Part shown: positions 21,516-32,564 of the stretch, piece by piece
Layout: the number at the start of each line of letters is the position of its first letter
Numbering within the stretch: the stretch's first letter is position 1
Assembly: GCF_029784155.1 (NCBI RefSeq)
Contig: NC_073693.1
Coordinates: forward strand, 222,843,094 to 222,907,093
Length of the DNA: 64,000 bases
Source: Uranotaenia lowii
Lineage: Eukaryota > Arthropoda > Insecta > Diptera > Culicidae
Direction of reading: 5' to 3'
Translations under genes and position numbers: made by a program
Notes under the pieces: generated by a model
Told to the model about the DNA's origin: nothing
Seen by the model: the letters and a program-made list of their open reading frames with translations, nothing else
Database searches by the model: none

Positions 21516-22240
21516 TTGCAACATTAGATCGAGTCGGTCATTTTTGAATTTCTCAAACCCTTGGGTCTAAAAAGCTTCGTTTTGGTCCAAAACTCATCCA
21601 TAATTTTTTTCAACATCAATTTCTGTGAAACCGAGCCTGCAAATGGTTTTTGTACCAATTTATAAATTCTTTGAAGACATTTTTTGCTTAACAAATTTGT
21701 CGAGGACCGTTACTTTGTATCTTAATAGGCAAATACGTTATTAGCTGTTTAACATTGATAAACAATAAATTCAATTGCCATCACTGTTGGGTACCTAACG
21801 AGGTATTGCATGACTACTTTTCAAGCAATGCTTTGTGAGACACAAGCAGTGATGTCAATTGAATTTATTGATTAAGTATCAATGCCAAAAGACTAACCCC
21901 TGTTAAACAGCTAATAACGTTTTTGTTTATTAAGATACAGAGTTACGGTCCTCCACAAAGTTGTTCAGCGGAAAATTTCCTTTAAGAAATTTATAAATTG
22001 GCACAAAAACCATAAGCAGGCTCGGTTCCACAGAAGAAACAAAAATGATGTTGATTTTTCAGTACAACATATTCAATTTTCCCATACAAACCTAAAAGTT
22101 TAAATTTACTCATGTAAACGTTACTAAAAAATTCTACAAAAAATCATGGATGAGTTTTGGACCAAGGCGAAGCTTTTAAGACCCCAAGATTTGAGAAATT
22201 CAAAAATGACCCAAAATCGACTCAGTCTATTGCAACATTG
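21516..22240. mobile_element. Foldback element (family E), nearly complete
   Basis: The left arm (about 21516-21789) and right arm (about 21846-22240) are inverted copies. Landmarks on both arms are GTTGCAA, CGACTCAGT/GAGTCGG, AGCTTCG..., TTGGTCCAAAACTCATCC, ACCGAGCCTGC, TTATAAATT and GCTGTTTAACA, ending in CATCACTG/CAGTGATG around a short loop. The right arm keeps about 100 bp absent from the left. Such a transcript would form a hairpin of more than 250 bp. Pieces of the same family surround 6140-7950. Confidence 0.85.
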
Positions 22241-24194
22241 TTTCCTCAGTGTATCCCTGATTTCTTGCCATGACATGTGTCACTTTTGCGCTTACAATGT
22301 AACGTCCTTAATTAGACGAGCAACTAACAAACCACGACGCGTCGGTGGAGCAAAGTATTTGTGATGTACAGCCACGTGTATAGTTGAGTTGATACTCAGC
22401 CATTTTCCCGTTCCTGTTCGCCCGATTCCAGCCATCATCCGATTAAATGCAGCCGTGTCGCGTGAAAAGTTTAAAGCCGGCACCAACGCAGCCCCCAGGA
22501 TTTCACTTTCTCGTGACGGGAACCAAGGAAGCTGGACTGGAAATGTTGAAGGGAAGGGGGGTTTAACCATATAAAGCATGCAGTATCAAATTTAACGTGT
22601 CGGGATAGTAATTTCGCTGATCACAAGCAACTACAGAACACATGCCAAGGATACTCGAGCTCTCGTGAGCGTTATCGCGTGCGTGCGTGTCTGGAAAATT
22701 GGGGAAAGTTTTTCCCTCCGGTTAATGATCAAATTTCCGTCCCCCCGTGTCTAGGATTTTTTATTTCTGTAATTTTTCCTTTCCTCGCTCAGCCGCCGAG
22801 AAACAAAACGGATAGAAAAATCCCGGCTAGGATTTAATGGTTTGGAAAAGAAATTTAATCACATAAGTTTGTGGTTTAATTACACACCATTGAGTGCTGG
22901 AAAGTGTTGTTCCTCCGGCTGACGTTAGCAGGGGGTGGTGCGTCTTGTTTAATGGAGCAATGGGAGGCGCATCATGGAGATACGATAAGTTAATTACTAT
23001 GTTGCGCATCGGTTGGCTGTACTTATCATCCATTACATTTCAAGTGCCACGTTGTCGAATCTATTGCAGATGAATTCATCAGAAAGAGCGGCTTTTGTTG
23101 TGGGCTGAAATTGTGCTTTAAGGTTTTAAAAGATACTAAAAATACAATGAAAAAATACTCTTGTAATAAATGAAAAAAAAAAAAATCCAGATGCCATCAA
23201 CAGTACAACCTTGCCGAAGTTGTCACCTGTCAAATACATCTAGATTGTTGCATTTCAAGCGCAGATAGTGTACCTGAACTGCTTTTCTGAATCGGTCTCA
23301 GCCGATTCGGTTCGCGTCCACCCGAGTGCATCAGGAATTTGTTTTTATCTCTAGAGATGAATGTTCAAGAACCTGTGAATTACCTTGTGGAAAAGTCTTC
23401 GGAAAAGGCAACGTCAGGCTTGTTTTATATTTCTATATTTCAGAACCGTATGCCCATACGAAGGTAGGTGGTAATGGGAGTTGGAATTTGTTTGGAAATT
23501 TAATTGCTAGTACACGATGCTGCCGTGTAAATTCTAATTAACGCGCGCGCGGGCTTGAACTGAAACTGCACATACGATAAATGGGCTAGCCAAGCGCTGA
23601 TGCTTTGGTTTTAAGCTAAGTGAGCAAAAGTTTGCGACCGACGACGAGAGAATGAATAATACTAATTTGCATGTGCGTGTGTTTTCACAGTTTATTTGAA
23701 GAATGAAAGACTGAGTAAAAACCACCTGAGCAACCATTAGTAGATCTGCGCTCTTGTCTTTTTTTTTGTTATTCATGTTCGGGCGCTTCCGAAATAATGG
23801 TGAATGATATCGGCCAGTGTGTGAGTTTGTATGGGTACCAGTCAGAGCATTGCAATGTATCTTCATTTGCATCTCATTATGTTCTTTCGGACCGAAAACG
23901 TGATTTGTAGAAACGTTAGCTTGGAACAGAACTGACTGTTGATTTTTCCGGCGTTCGACCCGGTTCAGTTTTGCTTTGGGTATACCGTAAGGTTGTGAAT
24001 TTTGTTACTTTTATGAGGGAGAAATCCATATCGCACTTATAATACGAAGAAATCTGAATGAATTTAAATTGTTTGAAATGTTTTTCAATAGTTATTCAAG
24101 ATGTGGTTGTTTGAGCAGAAATTCGATTTGATAGATTATTTGTCTAAAATGATTTAAAATTGATGAAAATTTAGGTAATACTAGTTTACAGTGT
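22241..24194. other. Unique, GC-richer DNA without a recognised gene
   Basis: Overlapping open frames on both strands at 22292-22579 reflect low stop density. A CG dinucleotide run lies at about 23542-23551. A short inverted repeat around GAATCGGTC...GCCGATTC lies at about 23290-23310. The unique character and base composition fit regulatory or UTR sequence, but no promoter or splice evidence is strong. Confidence 0.4.
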
Positions 24195-25515
24195 TGAGTT
24201 CAAATGGGTGGAATTCCGTCGCATAGGGCCGTGTTAAAAGACCTCCATTGTTGACAATCCGGAGCCAGCGTTTTCACTTGATCCCAGTCAAGACTCTCGT
24301 CCACAGTTCGTATTTCGACTACTAGGCTTCGCCATCACGAGTTTCTGGGTCTACCTTTCCTCCGATTTCCTTCTGGATTCCATTCAAGCACCTCTCTGCA
24401 AATCTCGTTCTCATCTCTTCGCAGCTTGTGCCCAATTCATCTCCACTTACGTTCCCGTATCTCGATTTCTAGCCCCATTTGATGACACCGGCGATGTAAT
24501 TCCTCATTTGAGATCCAGTTGCCAGGCCACCAAGCGCGGATGATACTTCACAGGCGGAGATTCACAAATATCAACTTGCAGTTTTCGCGTCGTTACCGCA
24601 TATATGCACCAATTCCGCATCCGTAAAGCAATACGGATTTAGCGTTTGAGTTAAAGATTCAAATTTTCGTTCGTAGAGATATCTGACGTGAGCGCTAGAT
24701 GTTCCGGAGACTCGCAAATGCATTCGGTCTTTTCTGATCCGGGTTTCGATGTCTTTCTTGGTACCTGTTTTGATCTCCATCGACTTGGTTTTTTCGACAT
24801 TCACTTTGAGACCTGCTGCCTTCGGAGCTTTCGGTGAGGTCGTCGAGTATGCTCTGCAAATCTGGTTGTGTTTGGGCGAGCAAAACAATATCGTCTGTCA
24901 GGTCAAGGTCGTTCAGTTGCTCCATTGTTGAAGGATTCCACGGCAATCCTCGGTTCTCTCGGAATCTCATCCGTTATGATTAGAAAAAGTAGCGGTGATA
25001 AGATACATCCCTGTCTCACTCTAGCAGTAACCGCGATTGGATCGGACAAGACACCGTCGTGCAAGACCATGTACGAAAATGCCTCGTACAGTGCTTCGAT
25101 GAGATGGACTAGTTTCTCTGGGACTCCTCGTCGTCTTAGAGCCGCACAGATGCTTTCATGGTTAAGTCGGTCGAATGCTTTTTCGAAATTAACGAACACC
25201 AGCAGAAGAGAGAGCTGGAATTCGTTTATTTGTTCCAGTATTATTCGTAGCGTTGTGATGTGGTCCACACATGATCGTCCGGATCGGAATCCAGCTTGTT
25301 GCCGTCGGAGTGTAGCGTCGATTTTCTCCTGGATCCTGTTCAGGATCACTTTGCAGAGTACTTTGAGGGTAGTACAGATCAACGTTATGCCTCGCCAGTT
25401 ATCGCACTCTTTCAGGTCCTATCTTCGGGACCTTAACAAGGAAACCTTGTATCCAATCGGCCGGAAATGTTGCAGTAAATATAACAGATGTCAGCGAAAA
25501 GACGGTGCAACATTT
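24195..25515 (-). pseudogene. LINE (non-LTR retrotransposon) reverse transcriptase, truncated and broken
   Basis: On the minus strand the region reads through recognisable RT blocks. These are LRRQQAGFRSGRSCVDHI, the motif A region FVNFEKAFDRLNHE, the motif B region RVRQGCILSPLLF, and after a frame change the motif C region LTDDIVLLAQ. A thumb and C-terminal portion follows, with LLYGC, RAWWPGNWISNEELHRRCHQ and GRPRNSWWRSL-like text reaching about 24200. The catalytic Asp of motif A is Asn here (VNF for the usual VDF), and several frameshifts and stops interrupt the frame, so it is inactive. There is no endonuclease domain: the 5' end is lost at about 25515, typical of 5' truncation. The C-terminal signature resembles endonuclease/RT-type LINEs of the RTE-like kind in mosquitoes; the clade is inferred from memory of the family only. 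The 244-aa plus frame over it is antisense shadow. Confidence 0.85.
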
Positions 25516-26166
25516 TTGCTGACATACTTCATACTTTTAAGTAAAAATACGGATAAAATAACTCGTCACGGTTTCGAAGGAACTCTCGATTTTTTCCTGT
25601 AACGTCCATCGTTTTAGCTATCTATTTACCAGGTCTTCATATGATTTACGTCTTTGACAACATTTCCCTTTGCCTTGAGTCTCCTCTTCATGATTGCCCA
25701 GTATTTCTCAATAGGGCAGAACTGGAGGCAGTTGGGTAGGTTAAGTTTTTTCGGAAAGAACTGGACCCCTTTCTCTGCATATCATTCTTGAACGACAGCT
25801 GCCAAATCTGGCCAAAACATTACGGGATGGTCGTGGGATCGAATGAACGGCAAAATTAGTTTTGAAGACACTCTTTTTGGTATAGTTCCGACGTCATTGT
25901 CTTATTTGTAACAAAAATTTCGTTTTGAAACAGCAGCAAATGTCCCGCCAAATTATAAATTTTAGTGCAAATTTGTCGGCAAAAATAAATTTCAATTTTG
26001 CTGGAACATCCCCCCGCGCCGTTGCCAAGTAAAATTTTTGACCTGGGATTTTCCCAAAGTCAGCCTTGACATAGGTTTCATCGTCCATCAGAAGACACCC
26101 GTCGAACTTGGTCAGCACCTGGTCGTATAGTTACCGAGCACGGATTTTGGCCACACTACTCTGTTT

Positions 26167-26660
26167 GTCTGGATTTTACGTAGTAATTTTGATGCATGAC
26201 AATGCATATGAATATCGAGTTTAACTACTTACAAATAGTTCCCCTTAGCTATTGCCTGTATCTAGCGAGTGCTACGTCGGATACAAAGGCTAATACCTAA
26301 ACAAATTTATTTGAATTAGATTGAGGACAACTTTACTAGGAAATGAAACTTACTTGCGACTAATAGGATCGCCTAATTTATGTCCGGAAGCTCTTACGCA
26401 AATGCGTTGCCTTTTTAAGCTGATGGAAACCAACACATGAGTACAATGTAATTGTATGATTACAAGAGAAACTTACTTTGAGAGAAGAATATCCAACTTA
26501 AACACGATTCAATTCAAAAGATTGAAAAAACGCTCAAACACGTTACCACGAGATTCCGAAACACAATAATTTTCCGTTATTTTTCCATCTGACGTTTGCC
26601 GCTTTTTTCCTACACGCTCAATCTAGAAACCCAACCTGTGGGCTTAAATCCCACGCAACA
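26167..26660. mobile_element. 494-bp insertion inside DD37E copy 2 (6-bp TSD)
   Basis: The hexamer CTGTTT flanks it on both sides (26161-26166 and 26661-26666). Removing exactly 500 bp rejoins the transposase frame as NRTIKQSSVAKIRAR. The ends, GTCTGGATTTTACG and the complement TGTTGCGTGGGATTT, share only GT-TGGATTT, so any terminal repeat is weak. There is no coding capacity. The class is unknown. Confidence 0.65.
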
Positions 26661-26887
26661 CTGTTTTATGGTTCGATTTGGCTGTTTGCAGTGTTGATAC
26701 GACTTTATTTCTTCCCGGAGTCGAATTCTTCTTACGATTCTATGAGCAGCACCGAATTTTCTGGCCAAATCACGGTCCAACATTTGGAGTTCCTCTTAAT
26801 CGTCCTCAAAATCTTACCACGCAGTTTACGGTCGACAGTTCCACTCCGACGATGGGCTTGAGGCTTCCAAATCGTCGTCAATGTTTC

Positions 26888-27547
26888 CCCGATCAGGAGA
26901 GCATATCAAAATAATAACTCAAACATATCTCACCAAGATATTTACATCTGATTCAGTTATAATTAAGTACTCCAAATTTTCGATTTTGGGTTTCTCCAAT
27001 CCGAATTATATCTTATTCTGATTGACAGACTTGATTGGGGTTGAGCTCATTTTCAATTATCAAGATTTTTTTCTGATTGTCCTAAAATAAAATGATTATA
27101 TCTTATTTTGATATACGTACAACTTTTTCTGAAACACGGACATCGAAGTTAACAGCCCAAACCGTACAATAATGAGTTTCGCTCAACAGATCCATAAAAT
27201 TGAATCCAATTTTGTGGAAACCAAAAATGGGGCATGGTTTTAGCAAATAATGTAGTTTGTTGACATCCCACTAGAAAATTTTCTCGTAGCACTCATATCC
27301 TGATAAGTTATAATTTTGATAGGTTTTGTTCTGCCCAATATCAAACTATGCTATCTGAACGAGATATAATCTTGAAAGGAGCATATCTTAAATTGATATA
27401 ATTTAGCTATGACCGCAAAGATTTTTTGATATAATTTGAGATATTTTAACATCCTACGAATACTGAATAATAACTCATTTAGATAGGAAAAAAATAGTAT
27501 CAAAATATCTCATCTTGATATAATTTAGTTTTTCTCTCCTGATCGGG
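26888..27547. mobile_element. 660-bp MITE with CCCGATCAGGAGAG ends
   Basis: The left end CCCGATCAGGAGAG (26888-26901) and right end CTCTCCTGATCGGG (27534-27547) are perfect 14-bp inverted repeats. The interior is dense in GATATAATTT and AGATAT motifs and encodes nothing. The flanks TTTC and TCCTT rejoin to TTTCCTT, which restores the transposase codons for RYKETL. This implies a 2-bp TC duplication. Confidence 0.8.
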
Positions 27548-27829
27548 TCCTTATACCGTTTGATAACGCGCCATACGGTATTTCTGGGCAATTCCAGCTG
27601 TTTAGATAGCCTTGATGCAGACTATGGACAATGGATTTTTCAAATCACTGTGCACAATTTTTTCCCTTTTTTCGGCTTCCATGTCCTAAGCTTCAAAACT
27701 TACTAGCAGGTTGTAAAAAATAACTTATGAACTTCCATAATAGCGGAATGAAATGTTTTTTGAACTAATGCGATTACTTTGATCAAAGCCAAGTTTACTG
27801 CTGGTTGCCTCGATAAGTTCGATCCTTAA

Positions 27830-28965
27830 GAGCACCTGTATCCGTGGTCCAAACAGCCGATTTAGAGCATCTGTATCCGTGGTCCAAACAGCCGGTTAGA
27901 CCCAAATTCCGACTCGAGCAACCGCACTGGTGATCCATTATACCAGTTTCAACTCAACTTTTTTTAGAACTGGTTTAAGGATTTATCCAAAATTGATGAG
28001 ATTTGGATCCAATTTGACGCAGTTCTGAACCGTTTGACAGGTAATGGAACACGAGTGCAGTTGCCAGTTTTTTCATTGGAGCGGATCTAATTTCGTTGGT
28101 TAAATTCTTGTATAAATTAGACCCAAGAATAGACCACAAATACATATGCTCTTAAACCCAAATTCTGACCAAAGCACTGGTGATCCATTATACCAGTTTC
28201 AATTCAACTTGTTTTACAACTGGTATAATTATTGGTTCAAAACTGAGCAGATATCAATCCAATTTTACGCAGTTCTAAACCATTTGACAGTCAAAAGATC
28301 CCGAATGGGGTTGCCACTTTATTCATGGATTGGATCTAATTTTTTAGGTCCAATTCTCGTATAAATTAGACCCAAGAATAGATCACGGATACAGGTACTC
28401 TAAGAGCACCTGAATCATGGTCCAAACAGCCGGTTAAGACCCAAGTTACGACCCAAGCAACCACATCCGTAGTTCGTTATACCAGATTCAGCGCAACTAT
28501 TTTTATAACTGGTATAAGAGCACCTGTATCCGTGGTCTATTCTTGAGTCTAATTTATACAACAATTGGACCAACGAAAAAAGATCCAATCCAGTGAAAAA
28601 ACTGACAACCCCACACCTGTTCCAGTAACTGTCAAACTGTTTAGAACTCCGTCAAATTGGATCCAAATCTCATCAGTTTTGGATCATTCCTTATACCAGT
28701 TCTAAAAAAAGTTGAGTTGAAACTAGTATAATAGATAAACAATGTGGTTTCTTGGGTCGGAATTTGAGTCTAAACCGGCTGTTTGGACCACGGATACAGG
28801 TGCTCTAAGGATTGGTTTCAAAACAATTTGACGCAGTTCTAAATCGTTTGACAGATAATGGAACACGAGAGGGGTTGCCAGTTTTTCCGCTGAATTAAAG
28901 CTAGTTCCATTGATCTAATTCATGTACAAATTACACCCAAGTATAGACCACGGATACAGGTGCTC
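27830..28965. mobile_element. Cluster of nested MITEs with 20-bp GAGCACC TIRs
   Basis: The terminal repeat is GAGCACCTGTATCCGTGGTC. A 34-bp leading fragment lies at 27830-27863. Copy 1 is 27864-28151. Copy 2, lacking its left end, runs from about 28155 to 28400. Copy 3 runs from 28404 to 28965 and is interrupted by an inverted copy 4 at 28518-28805. The bodies share ACCCAAATTC, TTATACCAGTTTCAACTCAAC, TTTGACAG and GGGGTTGCCA. The unit is about 288 bp and encodes no protein. TAA flanks copy 4 on both sides and lies between copies 2 and 3; this fits the TWA target preference of PIF/Harbinger elements. Confidence 0.85.
28518..28805 (-). mobile_element. Inner MITE copy inserted into its own family member (288 bp)
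   Basis: Perfect 20-bp terminal repeats bound it, and TAA is duplicated at 28515-28517 and 28806-28808. Deleting it rejoins copy 3 as ACTGGTATAAGGATTGG, which aligns with the uninterrupted ACTGGT(T/A)TAA region of copies 1 and 2. Its orientation is opposite to that of its host copy. Confidence 0.85.
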
Positions 28966-28984
28966 TTAACAGTGTAAAACAATA

Positions 28985-29944
28985 CACGGAAAATAAAAAA
29001 AAGGTAAAATTTACCGAAAGCGAGGTGCATTTTTTCCACCCTTCATTCGAGGTAAATTTTACCTTTTTTTCATTCACCTAGAAAAAAAATAAATTTTACC
29101 TTTTTCGCACTCACTTAGCAAAACAGTAAATAATACCGTTTTCCCATTCACTGATTTAAAAGGTAAATGCTATTATAGTTAGTTTGGTTGGTTTCTTAGA
29201 TAAAAATAAAACAAAAACAAAATTAATCAAAAAAAATTATATTTATTTCAGATAAATAGGGACTTTGATCTTATATTTATTATGAAAATGTATTGTTGAG
29301 GCATGCCCTTTTTTCAACAGGCTCGTGGAAATTCCGTTTGCGTTAACTAATCAGGTCAGGTCCGGCTTTTCCGGAAGGATATCTGGAAAATTACGTGGAA
29401 TAGACCTCGAAGCTCTGTGGGCCAATCTGAAACAAAAGCAATGAACTACTGACGAAAAGCAGCAAAATCAATTGATATCTAAGAAAACACTTACCATTCT
29501 GTTCCGATTTTCAAACATTTGGCACCAAGCAAAACTTGTTCCTGAATGACAAAACAGCTTAATCTCAATAAACGGGCTCGGCAAATAGTTACTTTTTTCG
29601 AGGTGAATTGTACCGTTTTGTTTAGCTTAATCCAGGTCAACTTCACCTCGCTACGAGATAAGTTTTACCTTTTCTGGATTTTCCTTTTTTCTAGGTGAAA
29701 TGTATTTGGTAGGTGGTAGGTGAAATGTTTTTTTATCAGGTCAATTCAGGTGAACTTCACCTCGCTACGAGGTAAGATTAACCTTTTTTTCGTAAACAAT
29801 AGGCCTTTTTCCAGCTCGATTCAGTTAGCTTTACCTCACTGTGAGGTGAGTTTCACCTCGAAAAGGTAAAAGTTACCTTTTCGTCTTCCACGAGCGTTCA
29901 ACTAGCTATCTCGATAAATTTTACCTTTTTTGTTATTTTCTGTG
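28985..29944. mobile_element. TA-flanked CACRG-ended element rich in GGTAAATTTTACC palindromes (960 bp)
   Basis: The left end is TA|CACGGAAAATAA (from 28985) and the right end, on the minus strand, is TA|CACAGAAAATAA (to 29944). Both are followed inward by AAAAAAGGTAAAATTTA(C/T)C. The interior repeats GGTAAATTTTACC-like and AGGTGAAATT/TTCACCTCG-like palindromic pieces many times (29040-29100, 29620-29700, 29750-29880). There is no transposase. The flanking TA on both sides suggests a TA duplication. Confidence 0.75.
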
Positions 29945-29946
29945 TA

Positions 29947-31588
29947 TCTTTCAAGTATTTTGGAAAATTTTCATTTGACATGTAGGTCAAATCCCGCCAG
30001 CTTACGGTATTCCACTCTGCTCCGTAGTTTTTCAGTTAACAGGGAAAAAGGAAAATCCCCAGCCCAGGCTAAAGATTGTACGAATGAATTTTACGGCAGC
30101 GCTCTTTTTTGTTATTTCAACCGGATTGGTGGTGAGTTCTATGTGTGAGTGTACGTACGCTTTTCCGGCCTCCCGGGAAAATAAAAGAAAGCAAACATAA
30201 ATTTTGTGTTCCACCCGAACGTACGCGCAATTATGCAAAAATGGTCCTCGTTCGCTCGTTGGCCAATGATCACTCCCCGGACCGACTGTATATGTTAGGT
30301 TGTCGGAATGCTCACGGAAAACGACTAGAGAAAATCGATTGGTGGGGGTCCCTGGGATTTTCAGCTCCAGGCGTTCGTTCGGATCGGCAGGATCGCAAAC
30401 AACAATAGAACAAACAATGGGACGGTCTCTTATGTTTCGTCGAGCCGAATTCGCTCGTTCGGCCTCGATGTCCCGATTGTCCCGAGAATGAATTCGATAG
30501 ACAGTGTGGGTGGGTGCACGTTGTTGATTGGCAAGGTGAGATAGTTCCAGTGCGATTTTTTCCCCAATTCAAACAAACCCGACCTAGGTACCTACTAGAA
30601 TTGTTAGTGGAGGCGAAGTCCTCCAGCTGTGGCCCGTACTGTTAAATCCGTTAAATCACATCACGAAATAAAAGTGCAGAATCGTTCTCCCTGCCCGAAA
30701 GGAGGCACACCGCACACAAAAAGAATAACTGCATTGTTTAATCCGTTCGTCGTTCGTTCATTCGCTCGCTCGCTCGACGTGGTGCAGAGGTCGTTGATGA
30801 GGAAGGAAGGTCCACTGGAATGCTCATCGAGCAGAGCGCTTCTGGCGATTTTAGATTAAGATAATTCTTCAATCCCTCTATTCACTTAGGTATGTACTAT
30901 GTGTGGTGGAGAGCTCCGAAGCAAAGGGGGACGACTTTTGGTGGTCGGCCACCAGCCGCGTTGCACTTTTTGCACCTCGCCCTTCGCGTTTCTGAAGCAA
31001 GAAGGGTTTGGAGATGGCAGCCGGGCAAATTCCCAATGTTAGAATCAACCGGTTCCGACGATGACGATGACGGAAGAAAAATGCAACACGCGGAAATTCA
31101 GGTTTGTTTCCCGCTGCACTTCGCTAGTTTTTAGCAATCGCTATCTTTTCACGGTTTCCTGTGAAGTTTCGGTTATATTCCGCAGGCGTCGTCGTCCCGT
31201 GCGCCGTTGCAGTTGTTGCACTTTTCGACTAGGTCAGGTTCATGTTTGCATACCTTTTTTTTAAACTTCCTTTGTTTTTGTTCCTTCTCAAAAGAAATTG
31301 AAAAGATCAAACGGAAACGATTGCGATCCAAAGTTTACCAACATTAATTGGCTTAGCGGCCGGGGGTCGTTAATGTGTGTATTGCTTTGAATAAGTTGAT
31401 ATGAATAACTCGCTAAAGTGAACGATTAGCTTCTCTCTTTTTATTATTGGATTTATAATTGGAAAATCACTTTTTGAGGAATGGTAAAATACTCGGAAAA
31501 GACAGATTTCAAAGTTGATTCAGAGAACTGATCTGCTGGCAGTAAATTTCCATAATATCAGATAAATTAGTAGCTTGCTTCGTATACA
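29947..31588. other. Unique GC-richer DNA, several overlapping open frames, no supported gene
   Basis: The interval 30030-31260 is GC-richer than its surroundings and is open in several frames on both strands (for example 30312-30572 minus, 30629-30859 plus, 30892-31134 plus). None resembles a family I know, and no frame shows consistent exon boundaries. Tandem CGTTCGTTCATTCGCTCGC text occurs near 30745-30777. It could be promoter, UTR or regulatory DNA. Confidence 0.4.
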
Positions 31589-31590
31589 TA

Positions 31591-32562
31591 CACGCAAAAT
31601 ATTCTGCACACAGCTACTACGTGAAAAAGAACATTTTTATTTCCAATTCATTGTCACTTAACTTGTACGAATAAAATATTTTCCCTTTTATTGAAAATTG
31701 GTTTTGGGGAATGTTTTGCAGTCACAGTTATCCGTACAAAGGTTGACTGAAAAGCGGTTAGCGTGTAGAACTCCGATAGATTTTACACTGATTTGACAGG
31801 TCGCACAAATGTACGAGTTCACACAAATGTCGCAGCCATGAGTGCGCAGTCCAATCTAGTGCGCTGCGTATACTAAGTAAACGTTTCCATAATAGGATTT
31901 TTTTCTCTATGAACATCACTTACAACTCACGTGAATTTTTAGTGCTTTCAACATGTTTTGAGGATGCAAAACATGAAATTTGTTAAGTATCGAAATGATA
32001 TTTGGATCTTCTTTACTGTTTTTTTTTAAATTTATTTTTAGTTATTGAGTTAAAATAAAATAAGTTTTATCGCGAATTAAATTTATCACACACAACACTA
32101 AACACAAAAATATAACCCGGGCCGTTCTTCAGTAGGACTCCTACCAAAGAACGAGTTACCATTACCAGTTCCAACGGAAGGTCACTGCATTCACAGCGAT
32201 TGCTTTAAGATGAAAAATCATATGTTAACTAATTATAATTGAGCTTTGTTATCACTCACCAGGAGACAAAGCTAAAAGCAATAAAATCCTCCTAGATAAA
32301 GGGGTTCCTCTTCTGGAAGATGGAGGACAAATGGAAATCTTCTAATTTTTGCTGATGAGAACTAAACAAATCCGTTTGTCAACAGACAAAACATTTTTCA
32401 GCTACAGCTAACAAAATCAACTGGCTGAAAATTTTCTTTTCTAATAAGAATTTCCGTGCGGTTGGAGAGTTTTTACAAGACACACGTAGAATGATGTTAT
32501 GCTACCAAATCTTATTTTACGTGAAAAATCCTGTAAAGTTAATCAATTAACTATTTTGCGTG
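31591..32562. mobile_element. TA-flanked CACGC-ended element (972 bp)
   Basis: The left end is TA|CACGCAAAATAT (from 31591). The right end reads CTATTTTGCGTG|TA on the plus strand, ending at 32562. About 11 bp of the terminal repeat is perfect and TA flanks both sides. The interior encodes no protein. Its length and end pattern (CACRS followed by an A run) match the elements at 28985-29944, 35145-36088 and 53374-53631, although the interiors are not obviously alike. Confidence 0.65.
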
Positions 32563-32564
32563 TA

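Larger units (their letters stand above)
25620..27682 (-). pseudogene. DD37E transposase (ITmD37E-like), copy 2, split by two insertions
   Basis: The minus-strand start MEAEKREKIVHSDLKNPLS begins at 27682. It is followed after a frame change by LSKQLELPRNTVWRVIKRYK (first helix-turn-helix). The frame is interrupted at 27547-26888. It then resumes as ETLTTIWKPQAHRRSGTVDRKLRGK and, after a frameshift, DRDLARKFGAAHRIVRRIRL, and is interrupted again at 26660-26167. The last part holds MDDETYVKADFGKIPGQKFY (first Asp near 26090), FWPDLAA (second Asp kept) and PIEKYWAIMKRRLK (final Glu). About six residues after WPDLA are deleted, and stops occur, so it is inactive. Excising both inserts with one copy of each target duplication restores continuous frame across the junctions (RYKETL and IKQSSVAK). 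Confidence 0.85.

Noticed and set aside
24868..25602. Longest open frame of the window (244 aa, plus strand)
   Set aside because: It lies antisense to clear reverse-transcriptase motifs on the minus strand and is a shadow of them.
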